64,000 nt of DNA from Flavobacteriaceae bacterium PS02337. GTDB taxonomy: Bacteria > Bacteroidota > Bacteroidia > Flavobacteriales > Flavobacteriaceae. Below, one piece after another: positions 52,041-60,388 of the stretch. The translations under genes were made by a program, and so were the position numbers. Positions within the stretch are counted from its first letter, which is position 1, and each line of letters starts with the position of its first letter. The notes beneath the pieces were generated by a model. The model was not told the DNA's origin. It made no database searches and was given only the letters and a program-made list of their open reading frames with translations. Location: positions 1 through 64,000 of the forward strand of contig JASCOE010000016.1 in assembly GCA_029959285.1 (NCBI GenBank), in the 5' to 3' direction.

Positions 52041-52147
52041 TCGCTTTGCTCTTTTATTAATTTAGCTTTGCGAACTTAGCGTTTTATAAAATCATAGTAT
52101 AGAAAAAAAACTTGCGTTCTTTGCGTTAAAAAAACATTTGCGTTAAA
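52041..52147. repeat. GCAAAG-type palindromic repeat, third (degenerate) copy
   Basis: CTTTGCGAACTTAGCG and CTTGCGTTCTTTGCGTTAAA correspond to the right half of the elements at 44061-44176 and 46309-46423. The left half is reduced to TCGCTTTGC. Confidence 0.6.
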
Positions 52148-52171
52148 AAAAATAAACAAACACAAACAAAT

Positions 52172-52564
52172 ATGAACTTAGAAAGTCCAAAAGTTACTGT
52201 TCAGAAATCAGCTCAAGATTTATTTGATCAATTGACTGATGTTAAGAATTTTGAAAAATTAATGCCAGATAATATCGCTAAATTTGAAGTGACTGGTGAA
52301 GACGCTTTTATTTTTGGATTGAAAGGAATGCCTGAAATCAAATTGAAAATGAAAGAAAAAACGGCTCCAAACAAAATTGTTTTGGGTGCTGCAAGTGATA
52401 AACTTCCGTTTACTTTGACTTCAAACATTGATACTGTTTCTGATTCAGAAAGTGCTGTTCAATTGTTTTTTGAAGGAGAATTCAACGCTATGATGGCGAT
52501 GATGGTTAAAGGTCCGATTAGTAAGTTTATTGAAACTTTAGCAAACAATATGAACAAACTTTAA
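52172..52564 (+). CDS. SRPBCC-superfamily protein
   Basis: The product has 130 residues, one START/Bet v1-like domain: 'KSAQDLFDQLTDVKNFEKLM', 'IFGLKGMPEIKLKMKEKTAP' and 'FEGEFNAMMAMMVKGPISKF' with 'IETLANNMNKL' as the final helix. Ligand and role are unknown. It is a single gene between repeat DNA and a terminator (52598-52625). Confidence 0.8.
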   Translation: MNLESPKVTVQKSAQDLFDQLTDVKNFEKLMPDNIAKFEVTGEDAFIFGLKGMPEIKLKMKEKTAPNKIVLGAASDKLPFTLTSNIDTVSDSESAVQLFFEGEFNAMMAMMVKGPISKFIETLANNMNKL

Positions 52565-52597
52565 TAATGGTTGATTATTAATTGTAAATTATAAATG

Positions 52598-52625
52598 AAA
52601 AGTCCAATCTCACGATTGGACTTTT
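52598..52625. terminator. Intrinsic terminator after the SRPBCC gene
   Basis: AAAAGTCCAATC (52598-52609) pairs with GATTGGACTTTT (52614-52625) around a TCAC loop, followed by Ts. Confidence 0.85.
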
Positions 52626-52737
52626 TTATGCGCAGTTATTTTTTTAGGCTAATGAGAAATGACTTACTGTGTGGTAACTTTGCGTTAGACTCTACAGAAA
52701 ACCTTTGTCACTTTGAACCTCTGTCCCTTTACACCTC

Positions 52738-53466
52738 TCAATAAAGCATTTTAACCTCTTTAATTTCATATTCTGCTACAGAATCATCTTCTAATAAAAC
52801 CTGTAGTTTTCCAATTGGAGAAACGCCTTGAATGATTCCCATGAAATCTTGGTTTTTGTTATCTCTAAATGCTGTTGGAATTCCTTTTTTAAATAAAAAA
52901 TTAAAATAATCACCCAAAAAAGTCACAGATGAGGTTTTCCATAACTGAATTTTTTCTTTCATTTTTTCAACTATCAAAATAGCTAATTCTTCTTTGTTAA
53001 AAATTCTTCCGGAAATTACAGAAAGTGAAGAAGCTGTGGGCAATTCGCTAAAATCTGTTTGATTTACATTAATTCCGATTCCGACAACTGACACGATTCT
53101 GCCATCGCTTTTTATGGTGTTTTCGATTAATATGCCAACAAGTTTCTTATTGTATGACAGAATGTCGTTTGGCCATTTTACACATATATCAGGAATATTT
53201 AACGATTTTAAAACCTCTGCAACTGCTAATGAAACCAGAACGCTCAAATTGAAAACTTCTTCATTAGAAAACAGAAAATTCTTTACCAAAACACTCATAG
53301 TTAGGTTTTTACCAGCTTCAGACTTCCACACACCGCCTACTTGCCCCTTGCCTTTTGTCTGATTTTCAGCCGTTACAACAGTAAAATTCTCCAGTTCATC
53401 TTGGCTTGACAATGATTTTAAGAAATCATTTGTCGAATCTATGGCATCGAGTTTGATTAGTTTCAT
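52738..53466 (-). CDS. birA: Biotin--[acetyl-CoA-carboxylase] ligase
   Basis: The product has 242 residues and no N-terminal HTH, so it is a ligase only and not a repressor. 'AIDSTNDFLKSLSSQDE', the biotin-binding 'TKGKGQVGGVWKSEAGKNLT', 'DICVKWPNDILSYNKKLVGI' and 'SVVGIGINVNQTDF' are the conserved ligase motifs; the first is usually GRGRxGR and here is KGKGQVG. It attaches biotin to carboxylase subunits. A promoter with TTTG (53538-53541) and TATTTTTG (53508-53515), 22 bases apart, precedes it. Divergent from rsfS. Confidence 0.95.
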   Translation of the reverse strand: MKLIKLDAIDSTNDFLKSLSSQDELENFTVVTAENQTKGKGQVGGVWKSEAGKNLTMSVLVKNFLFSNEEVFNLSVLVSLAVAEVLKSLNIPDICVKWPNDILSYNKKLVGILIENTIKSDGRIVSVVGIGINVNQTDFSELPTASSLSVISGRIFNKEELAILIVEKMKEKIQLWKTSSVTFLGDYFNFLFKKGIPTAFRDNKNQDFMGIIQGVSPIGKLQVLLEDDSVAEYEIKEVKMLY

Positions 53467-53507
53467 TAAATAATTTAAATAACTTAATTTAATATTTTGT
53501 TAAGGTT

Positions 53508-53541
53508 CAAAAATAATCACAAAATTTGGTAACTTTACAAA
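53508..53541 (-). promoter_or_regulatory. Promoter of birA
   Basis: On the minus strand TTTG (53538-53541) and TATTTTTG (53508-53515) fit the Bacteroidota consensus with a 22-base spacer. The ATG lies about 41 bases downstream. Confidence 0.55.
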
Positions 53542-53560
53542 TTCACATATAAAATAATTC

Positions 53561-53932
53561 ATGGCGAAAAAGACGATTAATAATGATGTTCTACTGGCGA
53601 ACATAATCAAAGGGATTGAGGAAGTAAAAGGAAATGATATCGATATTCTTGACTTAAGAGAAATAGATACAGCTGTGTGCGATTATTTTGTAATTTGCAA
53701 CGGTAGCTCAAATACCCAAGTTAACGCCATCGTAAACTCAATTCAAAAAACTGTATCAAAAGACTTAAAAGATAAGCCTTGGCACGTAGAAGGAACCGAT
53801 AATGCAGAATGGGTTTTAATGGATTATGTACACATTGTAGTACACGTTTTCCAAAAACATATTCGCGAATATTACAACATCGAAAGCCTTTGGGGCGATG
53901 CCAAAATAACTACAATCGAGAACAAATACTAA
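53561..53932 (+). CDS. rsfS: Ribosome silencing factor RsfS
   Basis: The product has 123 residues. 'DIDILDLREIDTAVCDYFVI', 'CNGSSNTQVNAIVNSIQKTV' and 'KPWHVEGTDNAEWVLMDYVH' with 'IVVHVFQKHIREYYNIESLW' match the RsfS (Iojap) family almost throughout. It binds ribosomal protein L14 and prevents subunit joining under starvation. It starts 15 bases ahead of ftsH and is cotranscribed with it. Length is typical. Confidence 0.95.
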   Translation: MAKKTINNDVLLANIIKGIEEVKGNDIDILDLREIDTAVCDYFVICNGSSNTQVNAIVNSIQKTVSKDLKDKPWHVEGTDNAEWVLMDYVHIVVHVFQKHIREYYNIESLWGDAKITTIENKY

Positions 53933-53947
53933 AGAAATTTTCACTAA

Positions 53948-55873
53948 ATGGCTAAAGATAATAATCCAAATCCGAATAAATTTAAAATAAGTCCTTGGTT
54001 AATCTATACCGCAATACTTTTAGTTTTTTTATTCATAAGTTTTGCCACAGGAGGATCAAGCATTAGCGAACCTATTCAATTATCACCTCCTGATTTTAAT
54101 AATCTTTTACAAAAAGGACAGGTTGACAGAGTTGTTATTTTCAACAAATCTGAAACTGAAGTTTATTTGACTAAAGCCGCACTTAAAGATCCGGCAAATA
54201 AAAAAGTAGCTGAAGATATTTTCAAACAACCAAATAAAGGCCCTCATTATACTGTAAAAATTGGAGATATTCAAAATTTTGAAAAAAGTCTGCAATCTGC
54301 TGTAGCTAGTAAAAAACTACAAAATTACAAGTTTGAAGAAAAAAACAACTGGAGCGATATTTTAATCAGCTTACTTCCTATCATCATTATTGTAGGTGTA
54401 TGGATTTTCATTATGCGTAAAATGTCTGGCGGAGGCGCTGGAGGTGGCGGACAGATTTTCAATATCGGAAAATCTAAAGCTAAATTGTTTGATGAAAAAA
54501 CAGATATCAAAACTACATTTAAAGATGTTGCAGGTTTAGAAGGTGCAAAAGAAGAAATTCAAGAAATTGTTGAATTCCTTAAAAACCCAGAAAAATACAC
54601 GAATCTTGGAGGTAAAATTCCAAAAGGAGCTTTACTTGTAGGACCTCCGGGAACGGGTAAAACTTTATTAGCAAAAGCTGTTGCTGGTGAAGCTCAAGTA
54701 CCTTTCTTCTCTTTATCAGGTTCTGATTTCGTAGAAATGTTCGTTGGAGTTGGTGCATCACGTGTACGTGATTTATTCAAACAAGCAAAAGAAAAATCTC
54801 CTGCAATTATCTTCATCGACGAGATCGATGCTGTTGGTAGAGCGAGAGGAAAAAGCAATATGTCTGGCGGAAACGACGAAAGAGAGAATACTTTGAATCA
54901 ATTACTAACAGAAATGGACGGTTTTGGTACGAATTCTAATGTAATCGTTTTGGCCGCAACAAACAGAGCTGACGTTCTTGATAAAGCATTAATGCGTGCT
55001 GGACGTTTTGACAGACAAATTTTTGTTGATTTACCAGACATTCGCGAAAGAGCAGAAATCTTCCAAGTACACTTAAAGCCAATTAAAAAAGTAGAAGGTC
55101 TTGATTTAGATTTCTTAGCAAAACAAACTCCAGGTTTCTCTGGTGCCGATATTGCTAACGTTTGTAACGAAGCGGCATTAATTGCAGCTCGTAACAACAA
55201 AGCTGCTGTAGACAAACAAGATTTCCTTGATGCTGTTGACAGAATTATCGGTGGTTTAGAAAAGAAAAACAAAATCATTACTCCAGAAGAGAAAAGAGCA
55301 ATTGCAATACACGAAGCAGGTCACGCAACGGTAAGCTGGATGTTAGAGCACGCTGCACCACTTATAAAAGTAACAATTGTTCCTCGTGGGCAAAGTTTAG
55401 GAGCTGCATGGTATTTACCAGAAGAAAGACAAATCGTAAGAACAGATCAAATGTTAGACGAAATGTGTGCTACTATGGGCGGAAGAGCTGCTGAAAAAGT
55501 AACTTTTGACAGAATTTCGACTGGTGCTTTGAGTGATTTAGAAAAAGTAACACGTCAGGCTCGTGCAATGGTAACAATTTACGGTTTGAACGATAAAATA
55601 GGAAACGTTACGTATTACGATTCAACTGGACAAAGCGAATACAATTTCTCTAAACCATATTCTGATGAAACAGCAAAAATAATTGATGCTGAAATTTCAG
55701 AATTAATCGAAGGTCAATACCAAAGAGCGATTCAAATTTTAGAAGAAAACAAAGACAAATTAAACCAACTTGCTGATATTCTGATTGAAAAAGAAGTTAT
55801 CTTTAAAGATGATTTAGAAAACATTTTTGGAAAACGAACTTTTGACAAAAATTTAGAAGAAGTAGTTTCATAA
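53948..55873 (+). CDS. ftsH: ATP-dependent zinc metalloprotease FtsH
   Basis: The product has 641 residues. Two membrane helices (about 16-32 and 137-156) flank a periplasmic domain of about 100 residues. The AAA+ domain has Walker A '[16 protein letters not shown]' , Walker B '[13 protein letters not shown]', second region of homology '[16 protein letters not shown]' and the pore motif '[16 protein letters not shown]'. The protease domain has '[15 protein letters not shown]' (HEAGH zinc site). A strongly glycine-rich linker (GGGAGGGG) follows the second helix. It degrades membrane and regulatory proteins. The terminator at 55902-55940 ends this transcript. Confidence 0.98.
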   Translation: MAKDNNPNPNKFKISPWLIYTAILLVFLFISFATGGSSISEPIQLSPPDFNNLLQKGQVDRVVIFNKSETEVYLTKAALKDPANKKVAEDIFKQPNKGPHYTVKIGDIQNFEKSLQSAVASKKLQNYKFEEKNNWSDILISLLPIIIIVGVWIFIMRKMSGGGAGGGGQIFNIGKSKAKLFDEKTDIKTTFKDVAGLEGAKEEIQEIVEFLKNPEKYTNLGGKIPKGALLVGPPGTGKTLLAKAVAGEAQVPFFSLSGSDFVEMFVGVGASRVRDLFKQAKEKSPAIIFIDEIDAVGRARGKSNMSGGNDERENTLNQLLTEMDGFGTNSNVIVLAATNRADVLDKALMRAGRFDRQIFVDLPDIRERAEIFQVHLKPIKKVEGLDLDFLAKQTPGFSGADIANVCNEAALIAARNNKAAVDKQDFLDAVDRIIGGLEKKNKIITPEEKRAIAIHEAGHATVSWMLEHAAPLIKVTIVPRGQSLGAAWYLPEERQIVRTDQMLDEMCATMGGRAAEKVTFDRISTGALSDLEKVTRQARAMVTIYGLNDKIGNVTYYDSTGQSEYNFSKPYSDETAKIIDAEISELIEGQYQRAIQILEENKDKLNQLADILIEKEVIFKDDLENIFGKRTFDKNLEEVVS

Positions 55874-55901
55874 ATAATTACGAAAAACGTAATAAATTTT
55901 T

Positions 55902-55940
55902 AAAATCTTAATTCAAAACACCCTTTTGAATTAAGATTTT
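55902..55940. terminator. Intrinsic terminator after ftsH
   Basis: A perfect 17-bp stem, AAAATCTTAATTCAAAA and its complement, encloses a CACCC loop, and a T-run follows. Confidence 0.88.
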
Positions 55941-55942
55941 TT

Positions 55943-55950
55943 TATCTTTG
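55943..55950 (+). promoter_or_regulatory. -7 box of the LUD/cdsA/psd operon
   Basis: TATCTTTG matches the TAnnTTTG element and lies about 40 bases ahead of the ATG at 55991. A TTG at 55926-55928 is 14 bases upstream, slightly too close, so the -33 element is uncertain. Confidence 0.45.
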
Positions 55951-55990
55951 AACGTTTTCAACTAACATGTAAAGCATTTCATATAAAAGA

Positions 55991-56596
55991 ATGAATTTTT
56001 TCAAAAAAATATTTGGCTCTAGTGAAGCCGCTTCAGACGAAGAGAACGAAAGCGAATATGCAGGTATATCTGCGCAGAACAGTCATTTATCTTTAGACGA
56101 GCAATTTATTTTTAATTTTAAGAAAAATGGAGGTAAGTTTTTGTATTGTGAAAACGCAGAAGAAGTGGCAGAACAATTTGAAAACATATTAGAAGAAAAT
56201 GATTGGTTTGAAAGTGAAGTTTTGTGTTATGAACCTGGACTTTTTACTTTATTAGAAGAAAATAAATTATTTTTTAATGCTCCGACAAAACCAAAATTTT
56301 TATTAGCAAGCTGCGAAAACCTTATTGCTGATGAAGGTTCAATCTTATTTTCATCAAAACAAATTAGACAGAATAAACCAAACGAATTACCATCAAGCAT
56401 TGTTATTATAGCAACAACAAGTCAGATCCTTCCGATGAAAAGTGACGGACTGAGTGCTATAAAACGTAAATATGAAAGGGACTATCCTACTAACATTACT
56501 ACAATAAAATATTTCGAAAAAGCGAAAGAAGAGGACTTTACACAATACGGAAGTGTTGCTAAAAACCTTTATTTATTGCTTCTAGAAAACCTTTAA
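55991..56596 (+). CDS. LUD-domain protein (LutC/YkgG family)
   Basis: The product has 201 residues. 'GKFLYCENAEEVAEQFENIL' and 'SCENLIADEGSILFSSKQIR' with 'NELPSSIVIIATTSQILPMK' match the lactate-utilisation LUD domain. LutC proteins act with LutA and LutB in lactate oxidation, but no LutAB genes are in the window and the family may have other roles in Flavobacteriia. It starts after the ftsH terminator, and the cdsA gene follows one base after its stop. Confidence 0.82.
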   Translation: MNFFKKIFGSSEAASDEENESEYAGISAQNSHLSLDEQFIFNFKKNGGKFLYCENAEEVAEQFENILEENDWFESEVLCYEPGLFTLLEENKLFFNAPTKPKFLLASCENLIADEGSILFSSKQIRQNKPNELPSSIVIIATTSQILPMKSDGLSAIKRKYERDYPTNITTIKYFEKAKEEDFTQYGSVAKNLYLLLLENL

Positions 56597-56597
56597 G

Positions 56598-57488
56598 ATG
56601 AACGAAACACTGAAGAGAACCATTTCTGGTGCTGTTTATATCGCTTTATTATTAGCTTCAATATTGTTTTCTACCGAAAGCTTCATTACCCTTTTTGGTA
56701 TTTTCTTAATTATCACGATATACGAATTTTCAAACATTGTAAACTTAAACAAGGTCTTCTCTATTCTTTTTGGGACTTTAATTTATTCGGCTACAATTCT
56801 TATAAGCCATTACAACAAACAAACCAGTAAGTTTATAAACGAAACATTCAATTCTAATATCAGTTTAGAAACGAATATTAAACAATTGGACTTGGTGCTT
56901 CTTGCCATTACAATTGTGGTTTCAATAAAATGTATCATATTCTTGTTTTATGATTCTGTTCAAAAAATAAGTACTTCTTCAAAATATTTATATCTACTTG
57001 GATATATTACACTTCCATTTATTTTTATCGTTAAAATCTCTTTTGGAACAAATAACTACAATCCGAAAATTATCATTGGATTATTTGTCTTGATTTGGAC
57101 AAACGATACTTTTGCTTATTTGGTTGGAAAATCAATGGGAAAACATAAATTATTTGAGCGTGTTTCTCCTAAAAAAACAATAGAAGGTTTTCTTGGCGGC
57201 GTTATTTTTGCGGCTTTTGCAGGTTTTTTAATTTCTAAATTATACATTCAGCCAAATCCTGAGTTTAGCAATACCTCAATCTTAATATGGACGATAATCG
57301 CTTTAATTGTAAGCATTTTTGGAACTATTGGAGATTTGATTGAATCTAAATTCAAAAGAATTGCTGGTATAAAAGACAGCGGTTCCATTATGCCTGGACA
57401 CGGCGGTATTCTAGATCGATTAGATAGTGTTATATTTGTAGCACCAATTATATTTTTATTTTATCAAATTTTATATTATGTTTCATAA
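56598..57488 (+). CDS. cdsA: Phosphatidate cytidylyltransferase
   Basis: The product has 296 residues with about eight membrane helices. The C-terminal signature 'GIKDSGSIMPGHGGILDRLD' with 'SVIFVAPIIFLFYQIL' is that of CDP-diglyceride synthases (S-x-x-KR-x4-KD-x6-GHGG-x2-DR-x-DS), preceded by 'DLIESKFKRIAGIKD'. It makes CDP-diacylglycerol for phospholipid synthesis in the inner membrane. It overlaps psd by 11 bases, forming a phospholipid operon. Confidence 0.95.
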   Translation: MNETLKRTISGAVYIALLLASILFSTESFITLFGIFLIITIYEFSNIVNLNKVFSILFGTLIYSATILISHYNKQTSKFINETFNSNISLETNIKQLDLVLLAITIVVSIKCIIFLFYDSVQKISTSSKYLYLLGYITLPFIFIVKISFGTNNYNPKIIIGLFVLIWTNDTFAYLVGKSMGKHKLFERVSPKKTIEGFLGGVIFAAFAGFLISKLYIQPNPEFSNTSILIWTIIALIVSIFGTIGDLIESKFKRIAGIKDSGSIMPGHGGILDRLDSVIFVAPIIFLFYQILYYVS

Positions 57489-58131
57489 AGAAGGTGGCCC
57501 GTCTATTTTATTAGGTACTGTTTTTACAGTAGCAGTACTTTTAATTGCTGATAAATTCATTGATATTGCCTGGCTGAGAATGCTTGTTCAATTTGCAGCT
57601 GTAGTAATTTTGATTATTATTTTACAATTCTTTAGAAATCCAAAAAGAATTGCGGTTAGAAACATCGGTCACATCCTTGCTCCTGTTGACGGAAAAGTTG
57701 TTGTTATTGAAGAAGTTTATGAAGGAGAATATTTTAAAGATAAACGTTTACAGGTTTCTATCTTTATGTCGCCAATCAACGTACACGTTACGCGTTATGC
57801 AATGGACGGTATCATTAAATTTAGCAAATATCACCCAGGTAAATTTTTAGTTGCTTGGCATCCAAAAGCGAGTGAAGAAAACGAAAGAACTACCGTAGTT
57901 ATCGAAAATGAAACTTTCGGAGCTATTTTATACAGACAAATTGCTGGTGCATTGGCTCGTAGAATTGTAAACTACGCTAAAGAAGGAATGCAAGTTGTTC
58001 AAGGAACAGATGCTGGTTTTATTAAATTTGGTTCGAGAGTAGATTTATTTTTACCTTTAGGTACACCAATCAACGTTGAGTTAAATCAAAAAGCAATTGG
58101 AGGAAAAACAATTATTGCTACAAAAGCGTAA
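57478..58131 (+). CDS. psd: Phosphatidylserine decarboxylase (short PSD-A type)
   Basis: The product has 217 residues. Two N-terminal membrane helices (about 9-25 and 32-50) precede 'HILAPVDGKVVVIEEVYEGE', 'VSIFMSPINVHVTRYAMDGI', 'KFSKYHPGKFLVAWHPKASE' and the self-cleavage region 'GFIKFGSRVDLFLP', where the Gly-Ser bond is split to form the pyruvoyl cofactor. It converts phosphatidylserine to phosphatidylethanolamine. The short type is usual in Bacteroidota. The acyl-CoA-binding protein gene begins directly after the stop codon. Confidence 0.95.
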   Translation: MFHKEGGPSILLGTVFTVAVLLIADKFIDIAWLRMLVQFAAVVILIIILQFFRNPKRIAVRNIGHILAPVDGKVVVIEEVYEGEYFKDKRLQVSIFMSPINVHVTRYAMDGIIKFSKYHPGKFLVAWHPKASEENERTTVVIENETFGAILYRQIAGALARRIVNYAKEGMQVVQGTDAGFIKFGSRVDLFLPLGTPINVELNQKAIGGKTIIATKA

Positions 58132-58401
58132 ATGGCCGAAAAAGATTTAGATATTCGTTTTGCTGAAGCCGTAGAAATAGCAATGACAATGACACAGGCT
58201 TCGCTGCCGCAAGATGTGCAGTTAAGATTATATGCTTATTACAAACAAGCAACTTTTGGAACAGCAGTTTACAATCAATCTGAGAATTTTGATTTAAGAG
58301 ATGCTTTCAAAACTAATGCTTGGATGCAGATTAGTCATATTTCTATTGATGAAGCCAAAGAAAATTATATTGAGATTATCCATTCATTAACATCAAAATA
58401 A
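58132..58401 (+). CDS. Acyl-CoA-binding protein (ACBP)
   Basis: The product has 89 residues, the usual ACBP length. 'LDIRFAEAVEIAMTMTQASL', 'PQDVQLRLYAYYKQATFGTA' and 'FKTNAWMQISHISIDEAKEN' with 'YIEIIHSLTSK' correspond to the four helices of ACBP and its 'LYALYKQAT.G' motif. It binds long-chain acyl-CoA esters in the cytoplasm. ACBP is eukaryote-like and only patchily found in bacteria; location directly after psd with no gap suggests a supporting role in phospholipid synthesis. Confidence 0.9.
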   Translation: MAEKDLDIRFAEAVEIAMTMTQASLPQDVQLRLYAYYKQATFGTAVYNQSENFDLRDAFKTNAWMQISHISIDEAKENYIEIIHSLTSK

Positions 58402-58410
58402 AAAAATATT

Positions 58411-59190
58411 ATGAAGAAAAACGTTGTTCTTTTTAGCACTTTCGCTTCATTTTTACTATTATTTTCCTGTAAAGACGATAAGCTTGTTGAGGTTGTAGAA
58501 GTTCCGCTTCCAACTAAAGAAGAAAAAATAACCATTGGTTCTCCAAATGATGTAAAAGCTGATCCGGGTTCTTTTGAAATGACAAAACTGTCCTTTAATT
58601 ATGACGGTCTTGCTCCTGACATTCGAACTTTGACTTTAGAAACGCATTATTCTAAACATTATTTATCTTATACAAACAATTTTAATAAAGAAATTGTTTC
58701 TACTGAATTTGAAAATATGCCAATTGAGGATATTTTGAAAAAGATGGATTTAAATAATGCGAAACTGCGTCAGAATGCTGGCGGATATTACAATCATACG
58801 CTTTATTTCAACATTTTGACACCAAAAGAACAGACGCCAAAAGACACTCTTTCTGGTTCAATCAATAAAGAATTTGGTTCGTTCAACAACTTAACCAATC
58901 AATTTAAAGCGCAGTCTGAAAAACAATTTGGTTCAGGATGGGTTTGGCTAATTGTGGATCGATATGGTAAATTGCAAATTACGACAACACAAGATCAAGA
59001 TAACCCGCTAATGAAAAACGCCCTGATTCCAGGAACTCCAATTATGGGAATTGATCTTTGGGAACATGCTTATTACTTGGATTATCAAAATAGAAAAGGA
59101 AGTTACGTTGATGCTTTCTACCAACATATAAATTGGGAAAAAGTAAACGAATATTACGTTGAAGCCCTAAAAAAGGTTAAAAAAGTATAG
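58411..59190 (+). CDS. Iron/manganese superoxide dismutase, lipoprotein form
   Basis: The product has 259 residues. A lipoprotein signal with lipobox 'LLFSC' (Cys20) is followed by a linker and the SOD fold. Metal ligands are the His in 'LETHYSKHYLSY', the His in 'GGYYNHTLYFN', and Asp and His in 'IMGIDLWEHAYYLDY'. It removes superoxide, probably anchored to a membrane in the periplasm, since the lipobox is clear. Ten bases separate it from the ACBP gene. A terminator at 59196-59221 follows. Confidence 0.9.
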   Translation: MKKNVVLFSTFASFLLLFSCKDDKLVEVVEVPLPTKEEKITIGSPNDVKADPGSFEMTKLSFNYDGLAPDIRTLTLETHYSKHYLSYTNNFNKEIVSTEFENMPIEDILKKMDLNNAKLRQNAGGYYNHTLYFNILTPKEQTPKDTLSGSINKEFGSFNNLTNQFKAQSEKQFGSGWVWLIVDRYGKLQITTTQDQDNPLMKNALIPGTPIMGIDLWEHAYYLDYQNRKGSYVDAFYQHINWEKVNEYYVEALKKVKKV

Positions 59191-59195
59191 AAAAG

Positions 59196-59226
59196 AAGCT
59201 GATGCAATTAAGTATCAGCTTTTTTT
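59196..59226. terminator. Intrinsic terminator after the SOD gene
   Basis: AAGCTGAT (59196-59203) pairs with ATCAGCTT (59214-59221), with a ten-base loop and a following T-run. Confidence 0.75.
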
Positions 59227-59256
59227 ATACCTTAATGGTAATAAGAAACATAGAAC

Positions 59257-60315
59257 ATGAGAGATATTGCCAATCGTTTTATAGAAAATCCATTATTATC
59301 ACCGTCAGATTTACCGCCGAGCAGAGAAGGCTTAGAAATTACTTGCTTGTTAAATCCTGGTGTATTTCAATTTCAAAACAAAATATGGCTTGCTGTGCGT
59401 GTTGCAGAAAGACCAAAACAGGTTGAAAACATTATTTCTTTTCCTATTTTGACAGAATCAGGAACTATTCAAATTATTGAAATTCCAAAAGATCATCCAG
59501 AACTTACAGCAACAGACGCACGCGTTATCAATTACCAAGGTATTGACTATTTAACTACTTTATCTCATATTCGTTTATTATGCAGTGAAGACGGAAAACA
59601 ATTTTACGAACCCGAAGATTATCCGCTTTTGGTGGGCGAAGGAATTCTAGAAACTTTCGGGATAGAAGATTGCCGTGTTTCTTTGATTGAAGGAAAATAT
59701 TATCTGACCTTTACCTCTGTTTCTGACAATGGCGTTGGCGTTGGTTTGAGAACAACAACCGATTGGAAAAATTTCCAAAAACATGGAATGATATTTCCTG
59801 CTCACAATAAAGATTGTGCAATTTTCGAAGAAAAAATAAACGGATTATTCTACGCTTTACATCGCCCAAGCAGTGTTGATATTGGAGGAAATTATATTTG
59901 GATTGCTTCTTCTCCAGATGGCATTCATTGGGGAAATCATAAATGTATTATTAAAACTCGAAAACATCTTTGGGACAGCAAAAGAGTTGGCGCGGGCGCA
60001 GCGCCCATAAAAACAGAACTTGGCTGGCTGGAAATTTATCACGGTGCGAATGAACTTCACCAATATTGTTTAGGTGCATTTTTAATGGATTTGGAAGATC
60101 CTTCAAAAATAATTTCAAGAACTGAAGAACCAATTATGTTTCCAAAAACAGATTATGAGTTGAGCGGTTTTTTCGGAAATGTAGTTTTTACAAACGGTCA
60201 TATTGTTGAACCAGACGGCGACACGCTTACGATTTATTATGGCGCTTCAGATGAATTTGTATGCGGTGCGACTTTTTCAATAAAAGAAATACTTTCGCTT
60301 TTAAAAAATAGCTAA
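59257..60315 (+). CDS. GH130-family glycosidase/phosphorylase
   Basis: The product has 352 residues and no signal peptide, so it is cytoplasmic. The five-bladed propeller of GH130 is suggested by 'LLNPGVFQFQNKIWLAVRVA', 'TATDARVINYQGIDYLTTLS', 'FGIEDCRVSLIEGKYYLTFT' (the acidic catalytic residue D in IEDCR) and 'WDSKRVGAGAAPIKTELGWL'. Family members phosphorolyse or hydrolyse beta-mannosides, and this size and the basic 'PKQVENIISFP' region are compatible with either. Convergent with a GH13 enzyme, with a shared terminator (60323-60362). Confidence 0.87.
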   Translation: MRDIANRFIENPLLSPSDLPPSREGLEITCLLNPGVFQFQNKIWLAVRVAERPKQVENIISFPILTESGTIQIIEIPKDHPELTATDARVINYQGIDYLTTLSHIRLLCSEDGKQFYEPEDYPLLVGEGILETFGIEDCRVSLIEGKYYLTFTSVSDNGVGVGLRTTTDWKNFQKHGMIFPAHNKDCAIFEEKINGLFYALHRPSSVDIGGNYIWIASSPDGIHWGNHKCIIKTRKHLWDSKRVGAGAAPIKTELGWLEIYHGANELHQYCLGAFLMDLEDPSKIISRTEEPIMFPKTDYELSGFFGNVVFTNGHIVEPDGDTLTIYYGASDEFVCGATFSIKEILSLLKNS

Positions 60316-60322
60316 AAAACAA

Positions 60323-60362
60323 TAAAACCAGCTTGGAATTGATATGATCTAAGCTGGTTTTA
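60323..60362. terminator. Shared terminator between convergent GH130 and GH13 genes
   Basis: TAAAACCAGCTT (60323-60334) pairs with AAGCTGGTTTTA (60351-60362). A/T runs on both sides allow termination in both directions. Confidence 0.8.
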
Positions 60363-60388
60363 TTTTAAAATCTGTATTTTATTTCTCT

